From positions 1 to 64,000 of IMG/VR virus record IMGVR_UViG_3300024336_000009: a stretch of DNA of 64,000 bases, one strand, 5' to 3'. Position 1 is the first letter of the stretch. Each line of letters begins with the position of its first letter. Below are positions 29,614 through 37,855 of this stretch, piece after piece. The DNA is from a virus. The position numbers were made by a program, and so were the translations under genes. Below the pieces are notes generated by a model that saw only the letters and a program-made list of their open reading frames with translations, did not search any database and was not told the DNA's origin.

Positions 29614-29793
29614 CTACAATCTCAACTCTATTAATTTTTCTCTTGGCACCCCACGTTTAATTAGGATAGCCTTTAATTCAACCCTGCCCTGTTCTGTGGC
29701 ATTGTATGTCTCTGCATACTGTAATGCTTCTTCTTCAGTTACATTCCAGTATTTTTGTATTTCTTCTATTAACCATCTTTTATGTAATGACAT
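29614..29793 (-). CDS. Small hypothetical protein (59 residues)
   Basis: ATG 29791-29793 to TAG 29614-29616. MSLHKRWLIEEIQKYWNV, then EEALQYAETYNATEQGRVEL and RGVPREKLIELRL. It fills the gap between two genes with a 1-base spacing and matches the codon style of the region. Not recognised. Confidence 0.6.
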   Translation of the reverse strand: MSLHKRWLIEEIQKYWNVTEEEALQYAETYNATEQGRVELKAILIKRGVPREKLIELRL

Positions 29794-29794
29794 T

Positions 29795-30232
29795 TTATAC
29801 TCCCTTTAAATATTTCCGTTTTGTCTTTTTGTCCAGACCATATAGGTCTAAAATTTCTGTGACATCAGTTGTGGACATCATGCCCACATATTCTGTGACC
29901 TCAAGGATACTAACCTCATAATGCTTAGATAACAATTGAATGAAATCGGTATCATATTTCGCGGCCTGTTTGTTTTTGACATATTTTAACCACCGTTTAC
30001 CCTTTGGCAACACATCAATGTAGAACTTATACACCATCTCTGGATCAAGAGTATATTTCTGTAATTCGTTGATGATTTCAATGAATGCGGGTTCCATCGA
30101 TAAAAATCTGTGGATCATATATGTGCTCCATGTCTTGCGATCTTCTTCGGACAATGTGTCCCAATAACCTTTAGTCTGTTTTTCATTAATGTGGTTCACA
30201 TGATCGAACAGCGTCTTTTTCTTTATAACCAT
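29795..30232 (-). CDS. Possible clamp loader small subunit (gp62-like)
   Basis: 145 residues: KKKTLFDHVNHINEKQTKGYW, YMIHRFLSMEPAFIEIINELQ, YIDVLPKGKRWLKYVKNK, then a C-terminal HYEVSILEVTEYVGMM and LDLYGLDKKTKRKYL. The size, helical character, MxxRFLS segment and basic PKxKR loop fit the T4 gp62 family, which partners gp44 (here at 33310). I use ATG 30230-30232, overlapping the TAA of the GIY-YIG gene. Call is moderate. Confidence 0.45.
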   Translation of the reverse strand: MVIKKKTLFDHVNHINEKQTKGYWDTLSEEDRKTWSTYMIHRFLSMEPAFIEIINELQKYTLDPEMVYKFYIDVLPKGKRWLKYVKNKQAAKYDTDFIQLLSKHYEVSILEVTEYVGMMSTTDVTEILDLYGLDKKTKRKYLKGV

Positions 30233-30909
30233 TAATTTATGCGTCTCCATTTGATACCAACCAATTGTACATTATTATTTATATGCCGACGTATAGTGCC
30301 TCTACTTATTGAAAAATAATCAGCGGCATCCAATATACAATCAAAAATCATGCCAGTTGGTATATGTTCCACAACTATAGCATTTTGAGATAACCCGCGC
30401 TTATTATTTAATTTTAAAGCCGATTCTCTCATTTTTTGTATGGAATGTTGTGTGTGTTTTTTCCCAATTTGGGATTTCTTTATCTTTTCAATGCTCGATT
30501 GTGTATGCTTTTTTCCATACATGGGATTGTTTTTACCATCGTGTTGCCCGATCATGCTTAATTTTATTTTCATTTTTGTGGATTCATTCCGTTTTTTATT
30601 ATGCCAATGACCAATGCTTCCATCCGTATGAAACCCTTCAGTTGGAATATAATAATTTTCATTTAATGGATTGTCTATATCTTTACCAATCAATTCACTT
30701 TCATATTCTATAGCGTTATTCATTGTGGTGAATCCAATTTTAATTATATATTTTATTAAGCTATCACGATTGATTGGAACTCATTTTTTCATAGACCCCA
30801 TATATTTATCGTCATTTGGATCACAATGGCAACCACGACTCCCGTAATAAAATTGATTGGTTTTAGGATCAACCACTTTGTACACATAATAATTTTTATT
30901 TATTTTCAT
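30232..30909 (-). CDS. GIY-YIG homing endonuclease with NUMOD motifs, TGA=Trp
   Basis: 225 residues. The N-terminus YYVYKVVDPKTNQFYYGSRG is the GIY-YIG core (here YVY...YYG), followed by DDKYMGSMKK-W with Trp from TGA 30781-30783. NUMOD3 repeats come next (NNPMYGKKHTQSSIEKIKK and GKKHTQHSIQKM), then a NUMOD1 helix-turn-helix (DAADYFSISRGTIRRHI). Standard code drops the catalytic domain. The ATG lies within the end of the small basic gene at 30896. Confidence 0.88.
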
Positions 30910-31042
30910 TCTTTTTATCCTGATACTTGCGTTTGGATTCTTCAAGAACTTTCTCGCGATTTCTCCAGTACCAATCCATGCGTTGTTTCCGCTTGGCGTC
31001 CTGAAGTTCTTCGTCGGTATTATACTTCTTTTTTCTGCCCAT
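30896..31042 (-). CDS. Small basic coiled protein (paralogue of 27423 and 44430)
   Basis: 48 residues: MGRKKKYNTDEELQDAKRK then RMDWYWRNREKVLEESKRKY and KNENK. It is the same family as 27423 (RMDYYWRHREKILEDA). It again overlaps the start of a homing endonuclease (14 bases) and follows a late-type promoter element at 31055. Confidence 0.65.
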   Translation of the reverse strand: MGRKKKYNTDEELQDAKRKQRMDWYWRNREKVLEESKRKYQDKKNENK

Positions 31043-31054
31043 GTTCCCGTTCCT

Positions 31055-31072
31055 CTTTATATATAAGTATCA
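31055..31072 (-). promoter_or_regulatory. Candidate late-type promoter element
   Basis: Minus strand TGATACTTATATATAAAG, then AGGAACGGGAAC and the ATG at 31042. It differs from the 17-mer at 5259 and 58001 mainly by one extra TA. Confidence 0.45.
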
Positions 31073-31115
31073 TCCAATCCAATAAAAATCCAATAAAATT
31101 CCAACTATTTTTGAT

Positions 31116-31370
31116 TTATTTTAATTCGTCTGGATTTAAATCGCCAAGCATATCGGCGTTTACAGCACCGCAATTTCCACATGACATTATTGGGATTTGA
31201 AGTAATTCTTCTTTACCACTTGGACTCATTAAAGCCGATACCCTTTTCATCATAAATGACTGAATGAATAATACATTCTCGCATTCATCACATTTTAAGG
31301 TTTCGGCTTGTGCAAGGTCCAGTTTGACTGGAGCCTTTGGTAGGGGTTTTCTTGGATTTAATTGACTCAT
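31116..31370 (-). CDS. Small zinc-ribbon protein
   Basis: 84 residues with two CxxC pairs (CDECENV and CGNCGAV) forming a zinc ribbon, and a Met-rich middle FIQSFMMKRVSALM. Similar small proteins are common in T4-like phages; function unknown. Confidence 0.6.
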   Translation of the reverse strand: MSQLNPRKPLPKAPVKLDLAQAETLKCDECENVLFIQSFMMKRVSALMSPSGKEELLQIPIMSCGNCGAVNADMLGDLNPDELK

Positions 31371-31403
31371 AACATTTTCCTCTCAAGTATAAATATATAC
31401 TAA

Positions 31404-32171
31404 TTAAATAAACTTATTGATTTTCTTTTTTTTATCTGGAATTACTTCGATGACTTTCATCTCATAATCGTTGTCTTTTGGATATGGCAGGTTTGGATAT
31501 TTGAACTTAGATTTCAACAATCTATTTTCCCGTTTGTTTCCCAACAAATACAAATACCTATATTTAGGAGACGATTTCTTAATGTAGAACGGCTTGTCCA
31601 ATACACTTTTCAATCCATCCTTACCAGCAAATCCGAATTTGATATGCACCGACCTTGGGTGCATCCATTCATACGGGTCTTTCGTTAATGAAGTCCATAT
31701 CGCTCCACCAGGTTCTGGACATTGAAACATCCAATTTGTAGATTGATAAACGTACCCAATATGACCCGCTTCGGGATCGGCATAACTGACCAATATTTTC
31801 ACCTTAGGCCGGTTTTCCTTTAACCATTTGAACGACTGACCTATGACATAACTTTCAATATTCTTGCCATAACCATCATGTATAAACAACCGTAACAATT
31901 CACATATATTGGTAGATTTGATATTTTCATCTTCTACAATGGAATTTATTACATGCCTACCAACTGGATATCCATACATTATACAACCTATCAATTTTTC
32001 ATCATCATCGAAAAACTTGCTTGTATCATCACCCCTATAATATACCCCCAGAGCATCTTGCAATGTCCCAGGTGCCTTATGGGTATAATGATATTTTTTG
32101 ATTATGTCAATAGCTGTCTTTTTGTCAATTGGTCTCAGACTAACTTTCGACGTGTCCGTATATTTTTCCAT
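31404..32171 (-). CDS. Mom-like GNAT acyltransferase, copy 2
   Basis: 255 residues. YTDTSKVSLRPIDKKTA, KLIGCIMYGYPVGRHV, CELLRLFIHDGYGKNIESYVIGQ and ILVSYADPEAGHIGYVYQSTNW follow the pattern of Mom-family proteins, GNAT-fold enzymes; in phage Mu, Mom modifies adenine to N6-methylcarbamoyladenine. It is adjacent to and about 40% identical by eye with the next gene upstream. Target here unknown; DNA modification is the family precedent. Confidence 0.65.
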   Translation of the reverse strand: MEKYTDTSKVSLRPIDKKTAIDIIKKYHYTHKAPGTLQDALGVYYRGDDTSKFFDDDEKLIGCIMYGYPVGRHVINSIVEDENIKSTNICELLRLFIHDGYGKNIESYVIGQSFKWLKENRPKVKILVSYADPEAGHIGYVYQSTNWMFQCPEPGGAIWTSLTKDPYEWMHPRSVHIKFGFAGKDGLKSVLDKPFYIKKSSPKYRYLYLLGNKRENRLLKSKFKYPNLPYPKDNDYEMKVIEVIPDKKKKINKFI

Positions 32172-32974
32172 TAAATGAACTTCCCGAATTTACCACTTTC
32201 TTCGACCTCAATTTTCCTGATTTCTTCTTCTCCATCAGCTTCAGTTGGGTACGGGTGAAATGGATGTTTTAACAATTTCATTAACCGGCGCTTCTCTCGT
32301 TTATCGGTTAGGAATTGAATATACCTATGCTTGATGCATTCTCGTTTCATCCAAAATGTCTGGCCGACTGCCTTTTTCATTTTCTCTACAGCTACTGGAG
32401 TTGGATATGGAGTGACCCCATATCTTGAAAATACAGTCCTGCTGTGAATCCAATCATACGGATCATCTGAAAGTGATATTGGATAATTATCCATCAATTT
32501 CATATCTTCAGCTTTCTGATAACCCCAGTTGGTGGCTTTGTATATTCCACCAACATGACCCTGTGCTGGATCGGCATAACTGATTAATAGTTTGATGTCT
32601 GGCATGTTTTCCTTTAGCCATTTGAATGACTGACCAATAACAAAGCTTTCAATATTTTTACCATAACCATCATGTATAAATAATCGAGTGAGTTCCAATA
32701 CACTCTTGTGCGGGTCCATTGTATCATCATTCACTACTGATGCGGCGGCCCTGCGACCGACTGGATTTCCATATATGATACACCCAATCAACTTTTCATC
32801 TTCGGCATCTAGAAACTTATGACCCCCACCAGTTTTATAAAATACACCCAATGGTGCCTGAGTTGATGCCGGCCATGCATGGCTGTAATGGTATTTTACA
32901 ATCATTCGCTTGGCGAGAGCAATCGTAATCGGTCTCAGTTCCACCTTCGATGTATCTACATATTTTTCTTCCAT
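32171..32974 (-). CDS. Mom-like GNAT acyltransferase, copy 1
   Basis: 267 residues: YVDTSKVELRPITIALAKRM, KLIGCIIYGNPVGRRA, LELTRLFIHDGYGKNIESF, and LLISYADPAQGHVGGIYKATNW, the closest match to the Mom signature. The C-terminal helix carries KREKRRLMKLLKHP. Start ATG 32972-32974; its stop TAA overlaps the start of copy 2 (TAATG), so the two are co-translated. Confidence 0.7.
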   Translation of the reverse strand: MEEKYVDTSKVELRPITIALAKRMIVKYHYSHAWPASTQAPLGVFYKTGGGHKFLDAEDEKLIGCIIYGNPVGRRAAASVVNDDTMDPHKSVLELTRLFIHDGYGKNIESFVIGQSFKWLKENMPDIKLLISYADPAQGHVGGIYKATNWGYQKAEDMKLMDNYPISLSDDPYDWIHSRTVFSRYGVTPYPTPVAVEKMKKAVGQTFWMKRECIKHRYIQFLTDKREKRRLMKLLKHPFHPYPTEADGEEEIRKIEVEESGKFGKFI

Positions 32975-33141
32975 AATGTCCTATACCACGGCCTAATTCT
33001 AGGCCATATCGTTTTACTACATCCAATGCCATAATCTTTTAAATATTTTATATGAATTCCACCACTATCAGAAAATATTAAGATATAGTATTCTGTTCTT
33101 AACTGTTTTTTATTTTTCCAAATTGGGATTGTCAATTCCAT
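32956..33141 (-). CDS. Small hypothetical protein
   Basis: 61 residues from ATG 33139-33141 to TAG 32956: MELTIPIWKNKKQLRTEYYI then SDSGGIHIKYLKDYG. It covers an otherwise empty gap and overlaps both neighbours by 19-32 bases. Function unknown; could be a Mom accessory protein by position only. Confidence 0.4.
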   Translation of the reverse strand: MELTIPIWKNKKQLRTEYYILIFSDSGGIHIKYLKDYGIGCSKTIWPRIRPWYRTLWKKNM

Positions 33142-33298
33142 TGTCTATTGTCCTCCACACAGTTCCATATACCAATATCTCTTTATCGTCATCATATATA
33201 TGCCTTGTGATTGTTTCATATGATCTATTTGAAGGGGGTTGCTCATAATCCCACGATGTCCATTCGCCCAAAATTCTTAATTGTTTCTTTTTTGGCAT
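33110..33298 (-). CDS. Small hypothetical protein
   Basis: 62 residues: MPKKKQLRILGEWTSWDYEQ, then YETITRHIYDDDKEILVYG. Basic start, beta-rich. It sits directly after the clamp-loader gene's upstream neighbour and reads as a normal coding region. Not recognised. Confidence 0.5.
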   Translation of the reverse strand: MPKKKQLRILGEWTSWDYEQPPSNRSYETITRHIYDDDKEILVYGTVWRTIDNGIDNPNLEK

Positions 33299-33309
33299 TA
33301 TTTATATTC

Positions 33310-34236
33310 CTATTTTATTTCATCCAATAATCTGATCATCATTGCCATGAAATTAATTTCCTTATCAGGCACCATATTGTCATACTTCATACCTTCCGCC
33401 AGTATTAGTATAGTTTGAGCGATATGACCTTTGGCGTAGCTATCAATTTCTGAATATAACATCGCATAAACCTCTGCGAAATCTCGAATTGAATTGTTAG
33501 CTACCAATTGTCTAACATTGGTAAATGCGTTCTTTTTATCTTGATTCTTCAGAATGTCCACAATTTTGAGTTTGTAGTCATTCTCTACAATAGACCGCCT
33601 ATCCAGTCTCAATTGACCGTTGATAGATTGTTTTTGTAGTGCATTGATTGTACCCCTGATGTCTGGATATTTACTATTCACGATCATCGCGATATCTTCG
33701 GCGGTATGTTTGATATTTTCCTTAACCAATATTCCACTGGAATGTATGGCTACTTCCTTTTTGGAAGGTGGATATACTTCAAACATTTGACATCGACTTT
33801 GAATCGCATCCAGAATTCTCTCTGGGAAATTACAAGTCAATATGAATCTAGTATTTAACGCGTATGTTTCCATCGCATTTCTTAATGATGCCTGAGCATT
33901 TATTGTTAGAAAATCACACTCATCCAATATGACCAATTTTAATTCGCTGAATCCAACACTACTGGCAAATGGGATGATATCATTTCTGATGTAATCTACC
34001 CCACCTTTATCCGAAGCATTGATATACAAGTAATCGCATTCAATTGTATTATATATGATTTTAGCTAATGTGGTTTTACCAGTACCAGCCTTACCATGAA
34101 ATAACAGGTGTGGCGGATCATTGGTTTCAAGATACATATTGATCTTTTCCTTTAGATGTTCGTTGCCCACAAATGTGTCCATTGAATCTGGTCGATATTT
34201 CTCCACGAAAATCGTGTGATCTTTATTTCTAACCAT
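33310..34236 (-). CDS. gp44: Clamp loader large subunit (AAA+, T4 gp44-like)
   Basis: ATPase that opens and loads the sliding clamp. 308 residues: VEKYRPDSMDTFVG (RFC box II), HGKAGTGKTTLA (Walker A, about 47-58), LVILDECDFL (Walker B, DECD about 105-108), NAMETYALNTRFIL, and QSRCQMFE (SRC arginine finger, about 146-149). It ends with TAG. It is directly upstream in transcription order of small genes and downstream of the clamp gene, as in T4 (45-44). No TGA. Confidence 0.95.
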   Translation of the reverse strand: MVRNKDHTIFVEKYRPDSMDTFVGNEHLKEKINMYLETNDPPHLLFHGKAGTGKTTLAKIIYNTIECDYLYINASDKGGVDYIRNDIIPFASSVGFSELKLVILDECDFLTINAQASLRNAMETYALNTRFILTCNFPERILDAIQSRCQMFEVYPPSKKEVAIHSSGILVKENIKHTAEDIAMIVNSKYPDIRGTINALQKQSINGQLRLDRRSIVENDYKLKIVDILKNQDKKNAFTNVRQLVANNSIRDFAEVYAMLYSEIDSYAKGHIAQTILILAEGMKYDNMVPDKEINFMAMMIRLLDEIK

Positions 34237-34242
34237 TACTTA

Positions 34243-34962
34243 TTATCCTACGTTTTCGGCTGCTGCCATGAAATATACAACTTCATAATCATCGACATTG
34301 AATGTCATTTTAGCCAAGCCCTCTGAGCTGATTTCCATAAGACCGCTTTTACATTCACGGTTGTTAATCAGAATATCTCTGAATATATTAGCATTGAATG
34401 ACACCTTATCAATTGATTCAAATACTTCAGTATCCACTGGAACGATGACCCTATCGGTATTAATTGAAGCATATCCAATTACCAAATTAACAGAATCGTT
34501 ATCCGTAACTACTGTGAAATTATCAACTTCTGATAGAGCGCCCTTACCCTTAACAAACTTATTAATGAAGCTTGAATCCAGATTCAATTTAAGATTGAAT
34601 GGTGGAATATATTTAAGTGGTGGTACGGTCGGGATAACTGATAAGTCCGATAACATTAAATTTACCGTTGAACTGTTATCAGAAATCTTCAGCGTAATCG
34701 CTGTATCGGATGATTTCAACAATGACAATTTAACATCATTATCCAAAACTGCCAACAATTTTAAGAATTTTTCGGTATCTAAAATACCAATTTGAGATTT
34801 TTCAAAACCCCAATTTTTCATTTTGATCGTGCCCAATAGACCCCGATCCGCGGTGACGAATTCAGCCTTTAATGTTTCACCATCGCTGTTCATCGAAACT
34901 GATTGCACATTTCCATTCAAATGGTATTTTTGAATAAACCGTACTAATTTTGCTTTTTCCAT
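34243..34962 (-). CDS. gp45: Sliding clamp (T4 gp45-like)
   Basis: 239 residues, close to T4 gp45 (228). MEKAKLVRFIQKYHLNGNVQ and SLSLLKSSDTAITLKISDNSS-like beta repeats (here VKLSLLKSSDTAITLKIS), with PPLKYIPPFNLKLNLDSSF and a C-terminal ANIFRDILINNRE then MTFNVDDYEVVYFMAA fit the clamp fold. It tethers the polymerase at 35013. A late-type element precedes it at 34977. Confidence 0.88.
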   Translation of the reverse strand: MEKAKLVRFIQKYHLNGNVQSVSMNSDGETLKAEFVTADRGLLGTIKMKNWGFEKSQIGILDTEKFLKLLAVLDNDVKLSLLKSSDTAITLKISDNSSTVNLMLSDLSVIPTVPPLKYIPPFNLKLNLDSSFINKFVKGKGALSEVDNFTVVTDNDSVNLVIGYASINTDRVIVPVDTEVFESIDKVSFNANIFRDILINNRECKSGLMEISSEGLAKMTFNVDDYEVVYFMAAAENVG

Positions 34963-34976
34963 TATAACTCCTGTTT

Positions 34977-34994
34977 CTTTATATATACATATTA
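34977..34994 (-). promoter_or_regulatory. Candidate promoter element upstream of the clamp gene
   Basis: Minus strand TAATATGTATATATAAAG, then AAACAGGAG and the ATG of the clamp at 34962. It shares TATATATAAAG with 31055 and 56687. If it is a middle or late element, clamp expression would be raised during replication. Confidence 0.35.
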
Positions 34995-35012
34995 ATCAAA
35001 TGTCTCAAACGA

Positions 35013-37514
35013 TTAAAAAAATCGATCCATTGAGAATTTTTTATCTATCGGCTGTTGCCAATCAATGGCATCATATATCGATACGATCTTATTCAAGAAT
35101 ATACTATCATACATCTTGTCCCGATCGACATATTCATAGATGAAATCCATGATCTCTTTGGGGTCCTCATGACCCTTATATGCCACACTGTTCAGCCCGA
35201 GGTTATTCTTTTTCAAATATACCCACTTGACTTTATCGCCAGCGCCTATTAATTGATATTTCTTTTGTTGGTTGAAATGCTTAACCAAATCATTGTAAAT
35301 AATTGATGATTTCACATGAATTGGGCAACCAGTTCTCCAAGTAGAAAATCCATCTTTATGTGTAACCAAATACTTTTTGATATTCTTAACCCCAGTTGGC
35401 TTTGCCACGTCTTCCACTTTCAAATATTTCATATTGTTTTTATATTCAATAATACGTTCATCAATTTTTTCCTTTGGAACGTCCGCTAGAATGTCACTCA
35501 ATACTTCACCCAACAATTTTCTATATGATTGTGGAAAATCACTGCGTACAACTGCCAATCCTTTGTACACCGTTTTGTCAACTTTTACCCCATTGTCATT
35601 GATTACACGCAATCCGTAATTCTTTTTGGCGTTGACAAATATAGCCGACTTTGCAATCAATTCCTGCTTAATCTCAAATCGATGCTCACCCGATATGTTA
35701 CAAAATCGTTTGGCAAAATAATCATATGACTTATTAATAAATTTTTGTGTATCATCGGCAACCGTTAAAATGTATTGAGATAACATCACATCACTAAACT
35801 TTTTATCGCCATATCTACCTTTCACCATAGGAATTGAAGATATAAAAAGTGAATCGGTGTCGATATATATTACATAATCTTTATCCGTGCCCAATTCTGT
35901 ATTGTAGTAATGATTAGCGATTTGTTTTGAGAATCCAATTAAGTCTCGCCCAGTCGCCGTAACAGCAAGTGCCGACTCAAAATCATGGAATCTCCAACCC
36001 TGTAACCCAATTACACCAAATAGACTATTAAGCAGAATTTTCTGAATATGTTGTCGCCTATTGAAATATGAATATTTTTCATTGTCACCAGCGTCTGCAT
36101 ACTTTTTAGCAAGTCCCCTATATTCAACACGTTCTTCAAACCACCTCTTTAATATAGTTGAAAATAGCCCATCCCTATCAGTACTATACATTATACCATT
36201 CGCGGATATCGAAACTCCCTTTTCGTCAAAGAATGCTTGCAACTCATCTTGATCCAGAGATTGTGCGGCAGATTTACCATATTTTACTGTGTACGTTTTT
36301 GGTTTCTTCTTTACAAAATCTGGAGCATCCCACCCATCAATTTTACCCATTTTGGTCTCTGGAGAAATGTTTAGTGACATAATTATACTAGGATACATTG
36401 ATGTCAAATCCAAATCGTAGACCCATGCATGGCGACCTTTTTTCGGCTTTTGAACGTGAGCACCCTCAAATTGAATTCCTTCTTTCCAACCTTCCCTCTC
36501 AGGTTTGTTTGGTGAAATGACTCCCAATTTCTTCAAGTGAACAAGGATTGCTGACTCAAGATACCTACTATCCAAATATATGTCGTCATACGGCACGTGA
36601 CCTTTATGACATATACCACGAGCGATTTCTATGAAATTCAACTTATCATCCATCATCTTGATTAGCCTAACATCATGGATGTTGTATTCAACAAATTTTA
36701 ATATATCATTTTCATATAATTCATTCAATGTACCGTCATATTCAATTTTACGCTCGCCCAATTCAAAATCGGCTATAGCATCCAATCGATATGATGCCTG
36801 TTGTGTAAATGTAAACTTTTTATACAATTGTAAGTAGTCCAATGTAGCTACACCAGCTATCCTATACACACCCCTAAAATCACTCCAATGCACGTGGCCG
36901 ATTGGAGATAAACAATTGGCTACATCTTCATCCAATACATTACATGCTCTGTTGTATAGATATGTTACATCAAATCGATCAACATTCCAACCAGTTATTA
37001 TTGATGGATTTATTTCAAGATATATCTGAAAAAATCTATTCAATAAATAGACTTCAGTATCAAATACTTCTGTATTTATTTCCTTAGTAACCGATGGTTT
37101 TACAATACCCTTGCCATTTTCCAATACCAAAGCATGATATTTATCGGCAACAAAATCGTATATCGATATAGCCGTAACCTTATTTTCAGCCAATGTCGCT
37201 GTTGGAAATCCATCAGTAACTTCGACCTCAATATCAATAATAATGGTTCTGTGACCCTTTGAAGGTTCATCATCATTGGTGTATAAATCAATTAATGTTC
37301 TAGTTTCTGGGTGCACATCACTTTCAAATAATCCAGTAGTAGTTTTGTCCCACTTGTGAATTTTCTTAAGTCTATCACCATATAATGATGTGTACGCACC
37401 ATTTCTATCTTTTATATATCCATAACGTCTGTATGGTGCGGTGAAATATCCACGTTGATCATCCCAGATGTGTAGTTTTCGCTTTTCAGCTTCGAAAAAT
37501 ATCCCTTGATACAT
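35013..37514 (-). CDS. gp43: DNA polymerase, family B (T4 gp43-like)
   Basis: Replicative polymerase of 833 residues with 3'-5' exonuclease. The exonuclease Exo I motif IIIDIEVEV has Asp94/Glu96. Polymerase motif A is VYDLDLTSMYPSIIMSLN (Asp369), motif B is in QHIQKILLNSLFGVIG, and motif C is VIYIDTDSLFIS. The C-terminus FSMDRFF resembles the clamp-binding tail. All 12 tryptophans are TGG although TGA=Trp elsewhere. Somewhat shorter than T4 gp43 (898). Confidence 0.97.
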   Translation of the reverse strand: MYQGIFFEAEKRKLHIWDDQRGYFTAPYRRYGYIKDRNGAYTSLYGDRLKKIHKWDKTTTGLFESDVHPETRTLIDLYTNDDEPSKGHRTIIIDIEVEVTDGFPTATLAENKVTAISIYDFVADKYHALVLENGKGIVKPSVTKEINTEVFDTEVYLLNRFFQIYLEINPSIITGWNVDRFDVTYLYNRACNVLDEDVANCLSPIGHVHWSDFRGVYRIAGVATLDYLQLYKKFTFTQQASYRLDAIADFELGERKIEYDGTLNELYENDILKFVEYNIHDVRLIKMMDDKLNFIEIARGICHKGHVPYDDIYLDSRYLESAILVHLKKLGVISPNKPEREGWKEGIQFEGAHVQKPKKGRHAWVYDLDLTSMYPSIIMSLNISPETKMGKIDGWDAPDFVKKKPKTYTVKYGKSAAQSLDQDELQAFFDEKGVSISANGIMYSTDRDGLFSTILKRWFEERVEYRGLAKKYADAGDNEKYSYFNRRQHIQKILLNSLFGVIGLQGWRFHDFESALAVTATGRDLIGFSKQIANHYYNTELGTDKDYVIYIDTDSLFISSIPMVKGRYGDKKFSDVMLSQYILTVADDTQKFINKSYDYFAKRFCNISGEHRFEIKQELIAKSAIFVNAKKNYGLRVINDNGVKVDKTVYKGLAVVRSDFPQSYRKLLGEVLSDILADVPKEKIDERIIEYKNNMKYLKVEDVAKPTGVKNIKKYLVTHKDGFSTWRTGCPIHVKSSIIYNDLVKHFNQQKKYQLIGAGDKVKWVYLKKNNLGLNSVAYKGHEDPKEIMDFIYEYVDRDKMYDSIFLNKIVSIYDAIDWQQPIDKKFSMDRFF

Positions 37515-37853
37515 CTACTTAGATATCCCTGTAATTATAAGACCTACATTTGGATCACCAACACGACATTCAATCGCATTTATTTTGAAAAAATTGGTAT
37601 CATACATGATAACCTGACCAGATTTTACTGGATATTTATTGATATCTACCATGATGACCCGACCCCTGCCAACTATATGTGTATCAAGATCAACATCTTC
37701 GGTTAAAATTTCAACCGTTTTTGGTGGGGGTGTTAATCCAAGTGCATCACGCAACTGTTCCCACAACCTAATTTGTTCTGGCAAATCAATGTCATTGGTT
37801 ATCCAATGTGCCGATTCGTATATTTCCTTTGCGGCTTGTTCTAATTTATCCAT
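37515..37853 (-). CDS. Hypothetical protein between polymerase and DruA-like gene
   Basis: 112 residues: MDKLEQAAKEIYESAHWITN, LWEQLRDALGLTPPPKTVE, VDLDTHIVGRGRVIMVDINK and VGDPNVGLIITGISK. Its TAG precedes the polymerase ATG directly. Beta-rich second half; function unknown. Confidence 0.55.
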   Translation of the reverse strand: MDKLEQAAKEIYESAHWITNDIDLPEQIRLWEQLRDALGLTPPPKTVEILTEDVDLDTHIVGRGRVIMVDINKYPVKSGQVIMYDTNFFKINAIECRVGDPNVGLIITGISK

Positions 37854-37855
37854 TC

